Assembly: GCA_000495415.1 (NCBI GenBank)
Contig: AWGX01000264.1
Location: 1 to 8,137, forward strand
Direction of reading: 5' to 3'
DNA length: 8,137 nucleotides
Source: Smithella sp. ME-1
GTDB taxonomy: Bacteria; Desulfobacterota; Syntrophia; Syntrophales; Smithellaceae
A program made the translations under genes and the position numbers. Positions 1 through 5,906 of the stretch are shown here, piece by piece. The notes under the pieces are model-generated. The model saw only the letters and a program-made list of their open reading frames with translations. It searched no databases and was not told where the DNA came from. How positions within the stretch are numbered: position 1 is the first letter of the stretch; each line of letters starts with the position of its first letter.

Positions 1-479
1 GCACCTTCATTCATTGTGGCAAAAAAGATTACCCGGGGAGCTACCTCAATAAGACCAAATTCGTCAATCCAAATGCTTCTATCCTCCGATAGTACAGAAA
101 ACAGCTCGTTCAAGGCATGGGGATTTTCCGATCTGTTGATTTCTTCCAGGTGAATAACACATCCCGGAACACGAATAACGTTGGAAAACAAGAAACTTTG
201 ATAAAATGTTTCACCTTCCTTCAACCTCTGCTGACCAAATAACTGCCCGGCCTCTAAAAGAAGCCCCACCTGAAATGTGACCATAGGTCTTTTATAGTAA
301 CTGGCAAATTGCCTGACCAGAGATGATTTACCACACCCCTGATTACCTGTTACCAGAACGTTAATCGGGTGCTTTTCGGAAAGCTTTTCCAGTCTGTCCA
401 TGTTAATCTTGTCTTCCTCTTGGATAAAAAAGTACGGATCCAGTGGTGGAACCTTCAACTGTTTAGAAATGTCAACCAT
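1..479 (-). CDS. MoxR-type AAA+ ATPase, C-terminus beyond the window
   Basis: The first 159 residues are visible; the frame is open at the window edge. A Walker A P-loop, GNQGCGKS, lies at residues 45-52. The Walker B region is VIHLEEINR (108-116), followed by a sensor-1-like FFATMNEG (152-159). The LxEINR signature after Walker B is typical of MoxR/CoxD/RavA-like AAA+ ATPases, which act as remodelling chaperones. These often work with a VWA-domain partner to mature metalloenzymes. The usual Walker B Asp is replaced by Glu (E112, before E113), which is conservative but unusual. The ATG start is supported by AAGGGAG five bases upstream. It is the third gene of a same-strand cassette, 40 bases after the unknown 173-residue gene, and is probably co-transcribed with it and the MoaD-like gene. 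The family call is firm; the client protein is unknown. Confidence 0.85.
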   Translation of the reverse strand, partial: MVDISKQLKVPPLDPYFFIQEEDKINMDRLEKLSEKHPINVLVTGNQGCGKSSLVRQFASYYKRPMVTFQVGLLLEAGQLFGQQRLKEGETFYQSFLFSNVIRVPGCVIHLEEINRSENPHALNELFSVLSEDRSIWIDEFGLIEVAPRVIFFATMNEG

Positions 480-519
480 GTTTTCTCCCTTCAGCTTTCA
501 AGTGCTACACTGTTTGAAT

Positions 520-1041
520 TCATTGTTCCCATGCGGTAAATATCTCATCCGGATGATTAAAAATATATCCGAGGCGCGCCGCTGCATCTTCCCGGTTAAA
601 CCGCGCCTCCTCTTCACTGAGATTCATTGATGTAATCCACTGCTCCAGAAGCGGACCGCCAGGTAGCCACATCTCCATCGTCTCCCGCTCTGTAACCCAG
701 GCTTTAATCTTTACCCCATGCTGCTGCAGTATCTGCCAGATATCATCACTTTTACGTTTGTCGCAATATACCATCATGACGGCCTCCGTCAAACCAAGGT
801 TTTCCGGAGGTTTACGATCATACTTGATACAAGGTATCACTTTGTCCTCTACATACTGGTCAAGTTTCTGGGCTAATTCATCAAGCCACGACTTTTCTCC
901 AAGAACTATCCACTTCCCCCAATATTGAAGAACTTCTCCATTGGTAAGCTCTTTGCCTTCATATAAAGTGTACTTTTTACCCATCAATACTGAAGGATGC
1001 ATAACAAAAATAAAATGGGAATCAGGTCTGTCTATAATCAT
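520..1041 (-). CDS. Unrecognised 173-residue protein in MoaD/AAA+ cassette
   Basis: I do not recognise this family. The product is soluble-looking, with no signal peptide, membrane segment or Cys/His metal cluster; the only cysteines are C71 and C93. It is rich in Trp and charged residues. A beta-rich N-terminal half leads to a probable alpha/beta segment (about residues 86-120) and a conserved-looking WLPGGP turn (125-130), then a helical acidic tail. A GTG at 1053 would extend the frame by four residues and overlap the moaD stop, but the strong GGGAGGG abuts that GTG directly. The ATG at 1041 sits 11 bases after GGGAGGG and is the better start. The position between a sulfur-carrier gene and an AAA+ ATPase suggests a role in the same assembly or cofactor process, by context only. 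Confidence 0.75.
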   Translation of the reverse strand: MIIDRPDSHFIFVMHPSVLMGKKYTLYEGKELTNGEVLQYWGKWIVLGEKSWLDELAQKLDQYVEDKVIPCIKYDRKPPENLGLTEAVMMVYCDKRKSDDIWQILQQHGVKIKAWVTERETMEMWLPGGPLLEQWITSMNLSEEEARFNREDAAARLGYIFNHPDEIFTAWEQ

Positions 1042-1049
1042 TGTTCTTA

Positions 1050-1325
1050 TCACCCTCCCGCCGCAAAAGGAATAATGTTTACCTCATCGCCATCCTTTAC
1101 AGAGGTGGCCAGTCCGTCCAGAATTCGCAGATTCTGCCCGTCAAGAAAAATCATGAAAGACTTGTTAATTTCCCCTTTTTCATCGAGGACTTTGTTTTTA
1201 AAACCGGGGATTTTACTGTCAAGAGCGTCAATGCACTCCCTTATAGTTTTTCCTTCACAAGTGGCCTGATTACTGCCATTAAGTAAACCTTTCAACGAAC
1301 CAGGAACAGCTATCGTGATACTCAC
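1050..1325 (-). CDS. MoaD/ThiS-family sulfur-carrier protein
   Basis: This is a 91-residue beta-grasp (ubiquitin-like) protein that ends exactly in FAAGG. A C-terminal Gly-Gly is the hallmark of MoaD/ThiS carriers, whose last glycine is adenylated and turned into a thiocarboxylate. Length, the early VPGSLKGLL segment, the central FMIFLDGQNLRILDGL stretch (58-72) and the DGDEVNIIPFAAGG ending (78-91) all fit the MoaD-like branch. The start is a GTG preceded by GAGGTGA about five bases upstream; no better ATG is present. It heads a compact operon with the unknown 173-residue gene and a MoxR-type ATPase. No MoaE, ThiG or E1-like activating enzyme is nearby. It could therefore serve molybdopterin/tungstopterin synthesis, another sulfur-transfer route, or protein conjugation; the sequence alone does not decide. 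Confidence 0.88.
   Translation of the reverse strand: MSITIAVPGSLKGLLNGSNQATCEGKTIRECIDALDSKIPGFKNKVLDEKGEINKSFMIFLDGQNLRILDGLATSVKDGDEVNIIPFAAGG
1053..1059 (-). promoter_or_regulatory. Ribosome binding site inside the moaD-like stop region
   Basis: GGGAGGG on the minus strand is a near-ideal Shine-Dalgarno, 11 bases before the ATG at 1041. It is built from the GGA GGG codons for the Gly-Gly tail of the upstream sulfur carrier plus the preceding G. This implies tight translational coupling, and it decides the ATG over the abutting GTG. Confidence 0.6.
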
Positions 1326-1423
1326 TTTTTCACCTCAATTTCATTGTACTTTTAAAACTATTATCTGTTTTAATCTAGCATAAAATTAAATTTTGGGAAA
1401 ATATAGAATAAAAGAAATTAACT

Positions 1424-1451
1424 ACTATTTTGACACTCATTATATAGTCAA
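1424..1451 (-). promoter_or_regulatory. Candidate promoter for the MoaD/AAA+ cassette
   Basis: On the minus strand, TTGACT (1446-1451) and AATAGT (1424-1429) are separated by 16 bases, about 100 bases upstream of the moaD-like start. The region is very AT-rich, so chance matches are likely. The same spot reads TTGACA on the plus strand at 1430-1435, giving an inverted TTGAC...GTCAA pair that could instead be a protein-binding site. The promoter call is weak. Confidence 0.25.
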
Positions 1452-1471
1452 TTTCTGTTCATTGTACTTAA

Positions 1472-1615
1472 AGCCTGCCTATAAACGGATATACGCGCGA
1501 TTATCTGGTTGAACGGCTCTGCTGTGATAACCGGAGCTTGTCCATCGGCGGCGGGACGTCTGAGATTATGAAGGAAATCATAGCGAATTTTATTTTGCAT
1601 TCACGATATAATTAA
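1472..1615 (+). pseudogene. Acyl-CoA dehydrogenase C-terminal remnant
   Basis: The plus-strand frame from 1472 to a TAA at 1613-1615 encodes NGYTRDYLVERL followed, after five residues, by SLSIGGGTSEIMKEIIA. This matches the C-terminal end of acyl-CoA dehydrogenases, where G-Y-x-R-x-Y-x-V-E-R and the I-x-G-G-T-x-E-I-M flavin/active-site segment are highly conserved. Only about 47 codons remain of a family normally near 380 residues. A stop codon lies just upstream at 1469-1471, and the sequence before it is AT-rich with no family similarity that I can see. The usual Tyr-Arg after VERL is Cys-Cys, which suggests relaxed constraint. There is no start codon or ribosome site. It is a truncated, non-functional relic, convergent with and abutting the gene ending at 1616. 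Confidence 0.8.
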
Positions 1616-2413
1616 TTATTTTTTTATCCTATAGCCCGGCTTTGGCGGCTCCTCGGGCGGCCCGGCAAAGATTTGTGCAATTGACACCCATTTGCCCGCA
1701 ACATCTCCTTTATATACTATACCGGTATCGATAACATTACGCCGCTGTGATACCAATAGACAAAAATCCTCTGCGGTGCCACGGATAATGTTTTCAGCGC
1801 CCTCTGGTCCCCATGTCCAAATATCTCCGGACGGGCCGGTCAGCTCAACTCTTACTGGTTCATTCGGAACTTCCAGTTGACGAACAGAAAAACTCCATTT
1901 GAAAGTGGCTACTCCGAGATGGGATATATGCTTGAGGCGATTGGTTGCCGGACGCGATATAGAAAACGCATCAACTATATCCTGACCGTGCGCCCATGTT
2001 TCCATCATTCGCGCGACCGCTGAAGACCGGGCGCTCATCGTGGGGCCGTACCATGGCAATCTGGTCTTTGGATCTAAAGATTCATAAGCTAAAATAAGGC
2101 TTTTACGCTCCTTACGCCACCATGAAAGCAAATCCGCAATGGATAATTTGCCTCCAACTGAATTTACTCTCTTATGTAGTTCGTCATAGTTTGTAATGCC
2201 GGAGAGCATATTTGCTGTATGTTTTTCGAACGCTTCAGCATTAGTTGCCGAAAGCATGGCAGCATTATCATAATATGCCAAGTGACTGATTGTATCTTTT
2301 GCGGTCCAATTAAAAAACGGCGTTTCAATATACCAGTCCTTCTCATCGAGACCTGAAACGATCGCATCAAGGGCATCATATTCTTCTTTAAGATCGCGGA
2401 CTATTTCTTTCAT
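1616..2413 (-). CDS. TIGR03084-like metal-binding protein (maleylpyruvate isomerase/DinB fold)
   Basis: This 265-residue protein matches what I know of the TIGR03084 family, a full-length family of unknown function related to mycothiol-dependent maleylpyruvate isomerases and DinB four-helix proteins. Recognisable segments are NWTAKDTISHLAYYD (35-49), LPWYGPTMSA (119-128), RMMETWAHGQDIVDA (135-149), PVRVELTGPSGDIWTWGPEG (186-205) and DFCLLVSQRR (216-225). H44, E138 and H142 occupy the positions of the expected metal-binding triad. An upstream TTG (2417-2419) could add two residues, but AAGGAA lies seven bases before the ATG at 2413, so I chose the ATG. It lies 88 bases downstream of the hydratase/dehydrogenase on the same strand and may be co-transcribed. 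The reaction is unknown; thiol-dependent isomerase or transferase chemistry is only a family-level analogy. Confidence 0.85.
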   Translation of the reverse strand: MKEIVRDLKEEYDALDAIVSGLDEKDWYIETPFFNWTAKDTISHLAYYDNAAMLSATNAEAFEKHTANMLSGITNYDELHKRVNSVGGKLSIADLLSWWRKERKSLILAYESLDPKTRLPWYGPTMSARSSAVARMMETWAHGQDIVDAFSISRPATNRLKHISHLGVATFKWSFSVRQLEVPNEPVRVELTGPSGDIWTWGPEGAENIIRGTAEDFCLLVSQRRNVIDTGIVYKGDVAGKWVSIAQIFAGPPEEPPKPGYRIKK

Positions 2414-2501
2414 TAACAAATTCCTTATATATTTATTTTCACGTTAAAGACAAAAAACATTTAACTGTTTACCAGCTATATCAGTAAAAATTTAAGTATC
2501 C

Positions 2502-4496
2502 CTAATAAAAATTCCTGCCAAAGAGCTGCTTGCTCAGGCCAATGAGGTCCGACCATTTCAAAAGACCACCCTTATCGGGAGGAAATCCGGTGCCCCAGAT
2601 CATTCCTACATCAATCATCCGCGGATCTTCTACGATCTTTCTATTGAGCAAGTCATTAGCCATTATTACCATGCCGGTGACCAAACCCATTTCAATTTCT
2701 TTTTCTGTTAATTCCGCGGGTTCTCTTTTCGATATGAGCGGCAGCACTTCCGGATCCGCGCTGCCGTCTTTCAGGAACATTCCCTTACCGGATTTTTTCA
2801 GGCCGAGACGCCCCGACTCTACTATATTTTTAAGGGTTTCCTGCGTAATCCCCATCGAGGCAAATGCCTTGTAGAGAACATCGATGCCAACTTCATCGAT
2901 AAGCCTGAGCGGTCCTACAGGCATTCCGAATTGCACAATAGCTTTATCGATTTTCTCGATGGAATTTCCTTTTTCGAGATATTCAATGGAATTGTAAAGA
3001 TAAGGAAAGAGCAAGGCATTCACGACAAAACCGGGATTATCCCTGCAGACAATCGGACGTTTGCGAATGGAGGCGGCAAAGTTCAGAAGATTATCAATCG
3101 TATCCTGGCTGGTCCTTTTACCTCTGATTATTTCCACGAGTTCCATAATCCAGACAGGCGAAAAGAAGTGAGTGCCGCCGAAACGTTCAGGAAGAGTTAC
3201 AAACTTGGCCATAGCACCAATAGGAATAGAAGATGTATTGCTGGCAATGATGCAATCATCCCGCACGACTTTACAGAGTGATTCATAGGCCTCTTTCTTC
3301 ACATTAATACTTTCGAAGACCGCTTCGATAACAATATCCACTTCATTGAATTCTGCGATGTAGTCTGAGGTTGTGGTGATGCGTTTCATAAGATCATCCA
3401 CCGTAGATTTCAATCGCTTCTTTTCTGCCATTCCCTCCAGAATCTTCCGCACGAAAGCCAGTCCCCGCTCATGAGCATCAGGGAAGTCTTTGACCAGTAC
3501 GGGCATTTGCGTGTTGCGCAGAATATCGATGATAATGCCCCGGCCCATAGTTCCGAATCCAAGGATGGCTGCCTTTTTCAAAGGTTTTGGTGTGAAACCT
3601 TCAGTCATCATATTCCTGGGCTTGTCCGTCATTGTCTTGATGAAGAAGGTATTAATGCTGCCTTTGGCCTCATTGGAAAGGGCAGCTTGAGCAAAATATT
3701 TCTTTTCCAATTCCAGTGCTTTGCTGAGTGGGAGGTTGAGACCCTCTTCCATTGCCCGGATACAAAACATAGGCCCGGGGATTTCTCTCCCCTTTGTGAC
3801 TTTTAAAACGTTTTGGCGGGCCATTTCAGCCACCGCTTTGACCTGGGAGAAATCATGTGCCGGTCTCTCCAGTTTGGCTTTTCCGGCGGCGATCTCCCGG
3901 AGAAAAGACTTTGCTTCTGTAAGCAAGTCTTTATCTTGCGGTACTATCCGGTCAATGATGCCCGTTTCAAGTGCTTTGGGAGCCGGGAGGAGTGTGCCCT
4001 TTAATATCAACTCTATGGCGTTGTACCCAATAAGCCGGGGCAGACGCTGGCTTCCTCCAGCACCGGGGAAAATACCGACCTTACATTCCGGCAGGCCGAT
4101 AACAGTATTTTTGGCATCCGTGGCGATCCTGGCGGTGCAGACGAGGGCGAACTCCAGTCCGCCTCCCGCACAGACACCGTTTATAGCCGCGACTGTCGGA
4201 ACTTTAAAGTCACTGAGTCTGTTGAAGGCATCATGGAAATAATCCAATCCCTTTTTAACAGAAGCTGGATCGTTCATTTGTTCAATCATCTTCAGATTGG
4301 CGCCGGCAAAGAAATTATCAGGTTTCCCGGAAATAAATATGTATCCGATGACATCTTTTTCTTTTTCCAGGACATTGAGGAACTCGCTAAAACGCATGAT
4401 GGCCTCTTCTGTCCAGGTATTCATCGCTTCATCGGGCACATTAAAGGTGACTATTCCTATGTTATCTGCTTTCTCTAAATTAAATATATTAGCCAT
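2502..4496 (-). CDS. Bifunctional enoyl-CoA hydratase / 3-hydroxyacyl-CoA dehydrogenase (FadB/FadJ-like)
   Basis: This 664-residue cytoplasmic protein fuses two beta-oxidation activities. The N-terminal crotonase domain (about 1-200) has the oxyanion-hole segments FFAGANL (62-68) and CAGGGLEFAL (109-118). Both catalytic glutamates appear, as E115 and E137 (LPECKVGIFPGAGG). A linker leads to the NAD-binding Rossmann domain with GFGTMG (313-318), VIEAVFE (389-395), N420 in SNTSS and the catalytic H443 in GGTHFFSPV. The NPGFVVNAL segment (487-495) begins the C-terminal dehydrogenase domains. It is somewhat shorter than E. coli FadB (about 730). GGAGG lies seven bases before the ATG. It converts 2-enoyl-CoA to 3-hydroxyacyl-CoA and then, with NAD+, to 3-ketoacyl-CoA, the substrate of a thiolase such as the one at 5907. 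All main catalytic residues are intact, so it should be active. Confidence 0.95.
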   Translation of the reverse strand: MANIFNLEKADNIGIVTFNVPDEAMNTWTEEAIMRFSEFLNVLEKEKDVIGYIFISGKPDNFFAGANLKMIEQMNDPASVKKGLDYFHDAFNRLSDFKVPTVAAINGVCAGGGLEFALVCTARIATDAKNTVIGLPECKVGIFPGAGGSQRLPRLIGYNAIELILKGTLLPAPKALETGIIDRIVPQDKDLLTEAKSFLREIAAGKAKLERPAHDFSQVKAVAEMARQNVLKVTKGREIPGPMFCIRAMEEGLNLPLSKALELEKKYFAQAALSNEAKGSINTFFIKTMTDKPRNMMTEGFTPKPLKKAAILGFGTMGRGIIIDILRNTQMPVLVKDFPDAHERGLAFVRKILEGMAEKKRLKSTVDDLMKRITTTSDYIAEFNEVDIVIEAVFESINVKKEAYESLCKVVRDDCIIASNTSSIPIGAMAKFVTLPERFGGTHFFSPVWIMELVEIIRGKRTSQDTIDNLLNFAASIRKRPIVCRDNPGFVVNALLFPYLYNSIEYLEKGNSIEKIDKAIVQFGMPVGPLRLIDEVGIDVLYKAFASMGITQETLKNIVESGRLGLKKSGKGMFLKDGSADPEVLPLISKREPAELTEKEIEMGLVTGMVIMANDLLNRKIVEDPRMIDVGMIWGTGFPPDKGGLLKWSDLIGLSKQLFGRNFY

Positions 4497-4742
4497 TTTG
4501 ATTCCTCCATGTATTCAGCAATTTTATGGGACATTAAAAAAATCAGGCGTGAATCGCAGCCGTTTTTGATATATTTATAGTTTAATGGCTCCTCTCGTTT
4601 ATTTCACCTTGAGAATAACTGCTTCCCATCTAACCGGACCGCGCTTGACTCGTTACATGGAGTCTTTCGAAGGGTCGCAGCCGCCATAAGGCTACCGGGA
4701 AAATTATTGCAGCAACGTCAGCTAATGAAAGCATTGGTATAA
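4497..4742. other. Gap between the TetR gene and the hydratase/dehydrogenase
   Basis: This 246-base gap holds the ribosome site for the downstream gene (GGAGG, near 4507). It also holds a small hairpin, GACTC/GAGTC with an 8-base loop, at 4647-4664. I see no convincing promoter on the minus strand. A short minus-strand frame directly after a stop encodes RVKRGPVRWEAVILKVK and then stops. It reads like the end of a protein but is not one I can assign, and it has no start. The gap could be an untranslated spacer in one tetR-hydratase transcript or could hide a separate promoter. Confidence 0.35.
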
Positions 4743-5369
4743 TTATTTTCTGATCCCCCTGATTATAAGCTTCATAGCACTATTGATCGTGGATCTACGA
4801 TAATCGACTTTCCCTTTTTCCAGCCTGTTTTCCTGGAATTGGATGATACCCATGAAGGTATTCCAGAATACAATTGCCGTCATTTTGGGATTGAGTTTTT
4901 GAAAAAGGCCCATCTTGATCCCTTCGGAAACAATGATTTCTAATTGGTAAAGATTAGAACTCATCAGGTGTTTGAGATGATCAAGCTTTTTTGGGGAAAG
5001 GAGATTAGAGAAAACGGAGGCTTCGTAACGCGATATGAGATGATAAGCATCAGGGTCTTTAACATAAAACTCATAAGTTGCATCGGTTACTTTTTTTATT
5101 TTGAACTCTGGAGAAATTTTTTTCATGCCGGCTATTTTGCTCAGCTTTTTAGAAAGCACATCCAGGGATGGTTCGACCAGACTATAATAAAGATCAATTT
5201 TACTTTTAAAATAGAGATAGATAGTTCCCTTGGATATTTCGGCCAGTTTCGCTATGTCTTCAATTGTTGTGGCTTCGTAACCTTTCTTATAGAAAAGAGC
5301 GGCGGCACTATCCCGGATTTGCTTAATGCGTAATTCTTTTTCCTTTAGTTTTCTTTCGTTGATGCCCAT
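4743..5369 (-). CDS. TetR-family transcriptional regulator
   Basis: This is a 208-residue protein of typical TetR length. The N-terminal DNA-binding domain is clear: RDSAAALFYKKGYEATTIEDIA (19-40), then the helix-turn-helix AKLAEISKGTIYLYFKSK (40-57). The C-terminal ligand and dimer domain (about 65-208) is variable, as expected. It sits between the hydratase/dehydrogenase and the divergent thiolase, so it probably senses an acyl-CoA or related ligand and controls fatty-acid oxidation; that role is inferred from neighbours. Its own promoter overlaps a three-half-site inverted repeat, which points to autorepression. The ATG has a poor ribosome site: AGGAT is almost touching it, and GAGGA is 14 bases away. 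This suits weak expression of a repressor. No alternative in-frame start is better. Confidence 0.93.
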   Translation of the reverse strand: MGINERKLKEKELRIKQIRDSAAALFYKKGYEATTIEDIAKLAEISKGTIYLYFKSKIDLYYSLVEPSLDVLSKKLSKIAGMKKISPEFKIKKVTDATYEFYVKDPDAYHLISRYEASVFSNLLSPKKLDHLKHLMSSNLYQLEIIVSEGIKMGLFQKLNPKMTAIVFWNTFMGIIQFQENRLEKGKVDYRRSTINSAMKLIIRGIRK

Positions 5370-5420
5370 TATCCTATAAAATATCCTCTATAAAGATATG
5401 GAAACATAGAGAGAAAAACG

Positions 5421-5445
5421 CGTTCATTAAATGAACGTGTTCATT
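5421..5445. promoter_or_regulatory. Probable TetR operator, three GTTCATT half-sites
   Basis: The block holds CGTTCATT-A-AATGAACG (5421-5437), a perfect 17-base palindrome. The right arm AATGAAC (5430-5436) also pairs across GT with a third half-site, GTTCATT (5439-5445). This gives two overlapping inverted repeats sharing the middle half-site. TetR-family repressors bind such palindromes near their own genes. The block lies about 50 bases upstream of the TetR start and overlaps the -10 end of its predicted promoter. Confidence 0.8.
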
Positions 5446-5472
5446 TCTAAACCCAAAAAGTGAGATTGTCAA
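5444..5472 (-). promoter_or_regulatory. Predicted promoter of the TetR gene
   Basis: On the minus strand a perfect TTGACA (5467-5472) is followed after 17 bases by TAGAAA (5444-5449, 4 of 6 to TATAAT). The -10 box runs into the third operator half-site, and the remaining operator covers the expected transcription start. A bound repressor would therefore block polymerase. It may also drive the downstream hydratase/dehydrogenase if they share a transcript. Confidence 0.6.
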
Positions 5473-5906
5473 TTGGTTTTTTAGTAAGATTTCATAGATT
5501 ATTTTTCAAGTTTAGATACGAGAAGCAAAGTATTTGTGTACATATAATTAACGGTCTGCTGACATTTTTTTATGAATTTATTTTAATAAGTGATTTAAAA
5601 AAAACGGCCCTTATGCTATATGATGGCGTGTAAAATCTATACAACAAATCGTTTTTCAAAAACTTGTCAGAGATGGAAAACAAAACAAGTGATAAAGATC
5701 ACAAATGAATTTCCTATCATAGAGAGCACTTTGAAAATTGTGCTGAAATATAGTTAGTTACAAAGCGGCCGGGAAGATATGGCTTTTTATCTTTTTTAGT
5801 AAATAAAGTCCGGTTTCAGGATATTAAAGATTAATGGTCATTTCTGATAACATATTAAATAATAGATAAAGACCAATAGACCACTTATCGATAGAAAGGG
5901 GGCTGT
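5473..5906. other. AT-rich control region upstream of the thiolase
   Basis: No coding sequence is visible here. The stretch is AT-rich with several A and T runs. It contains a CRP-like palindrome at 5688-5703 and a TATAGT (5749-5754) that could be a -10 box without a good -35, which would suit an activator-dependent promoter. The thiolase ribosome site AAAGGGGG lies four bases before its ATG. I find no full copy of the GTTCATT/AATGAAC operator here. If transcription starts near 5761, the thiolase leader is about 145 bases long. Confidence 0.4.
5688..5703. promoter_or_regulatory. CRP/FNR-superfamily-like binding site
   Basis: AGTGA-TAAAGA-TCACA matches the TGTGA-N6-TCACA consensus of CRP-type activators at 9 of 10 positions. 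Its centre (5695.5) lies about 65 bases upstream of the start expected from the TATAGT at 5749-5754, close to a class I activation position. Whether this organism has a regulator of that specificity cannot be seen here. Confidence 0.45.

Noticed and set aside
1050..1053. GTG at 1053 as start of the unknown 173-residue protein
   Set aside because: The Shine-Dalgarno sequence abuts it with no spacer, while the ATG at 1041 has an acceptable 11-base spacing.
3721..4242. 173-codon plus-strand open frame
   Set aside because: It lies wholly opposite the crotonase domain of the bifunctional enzyme, whose catalytic motifs are intact. The translation has no recognisable domain.
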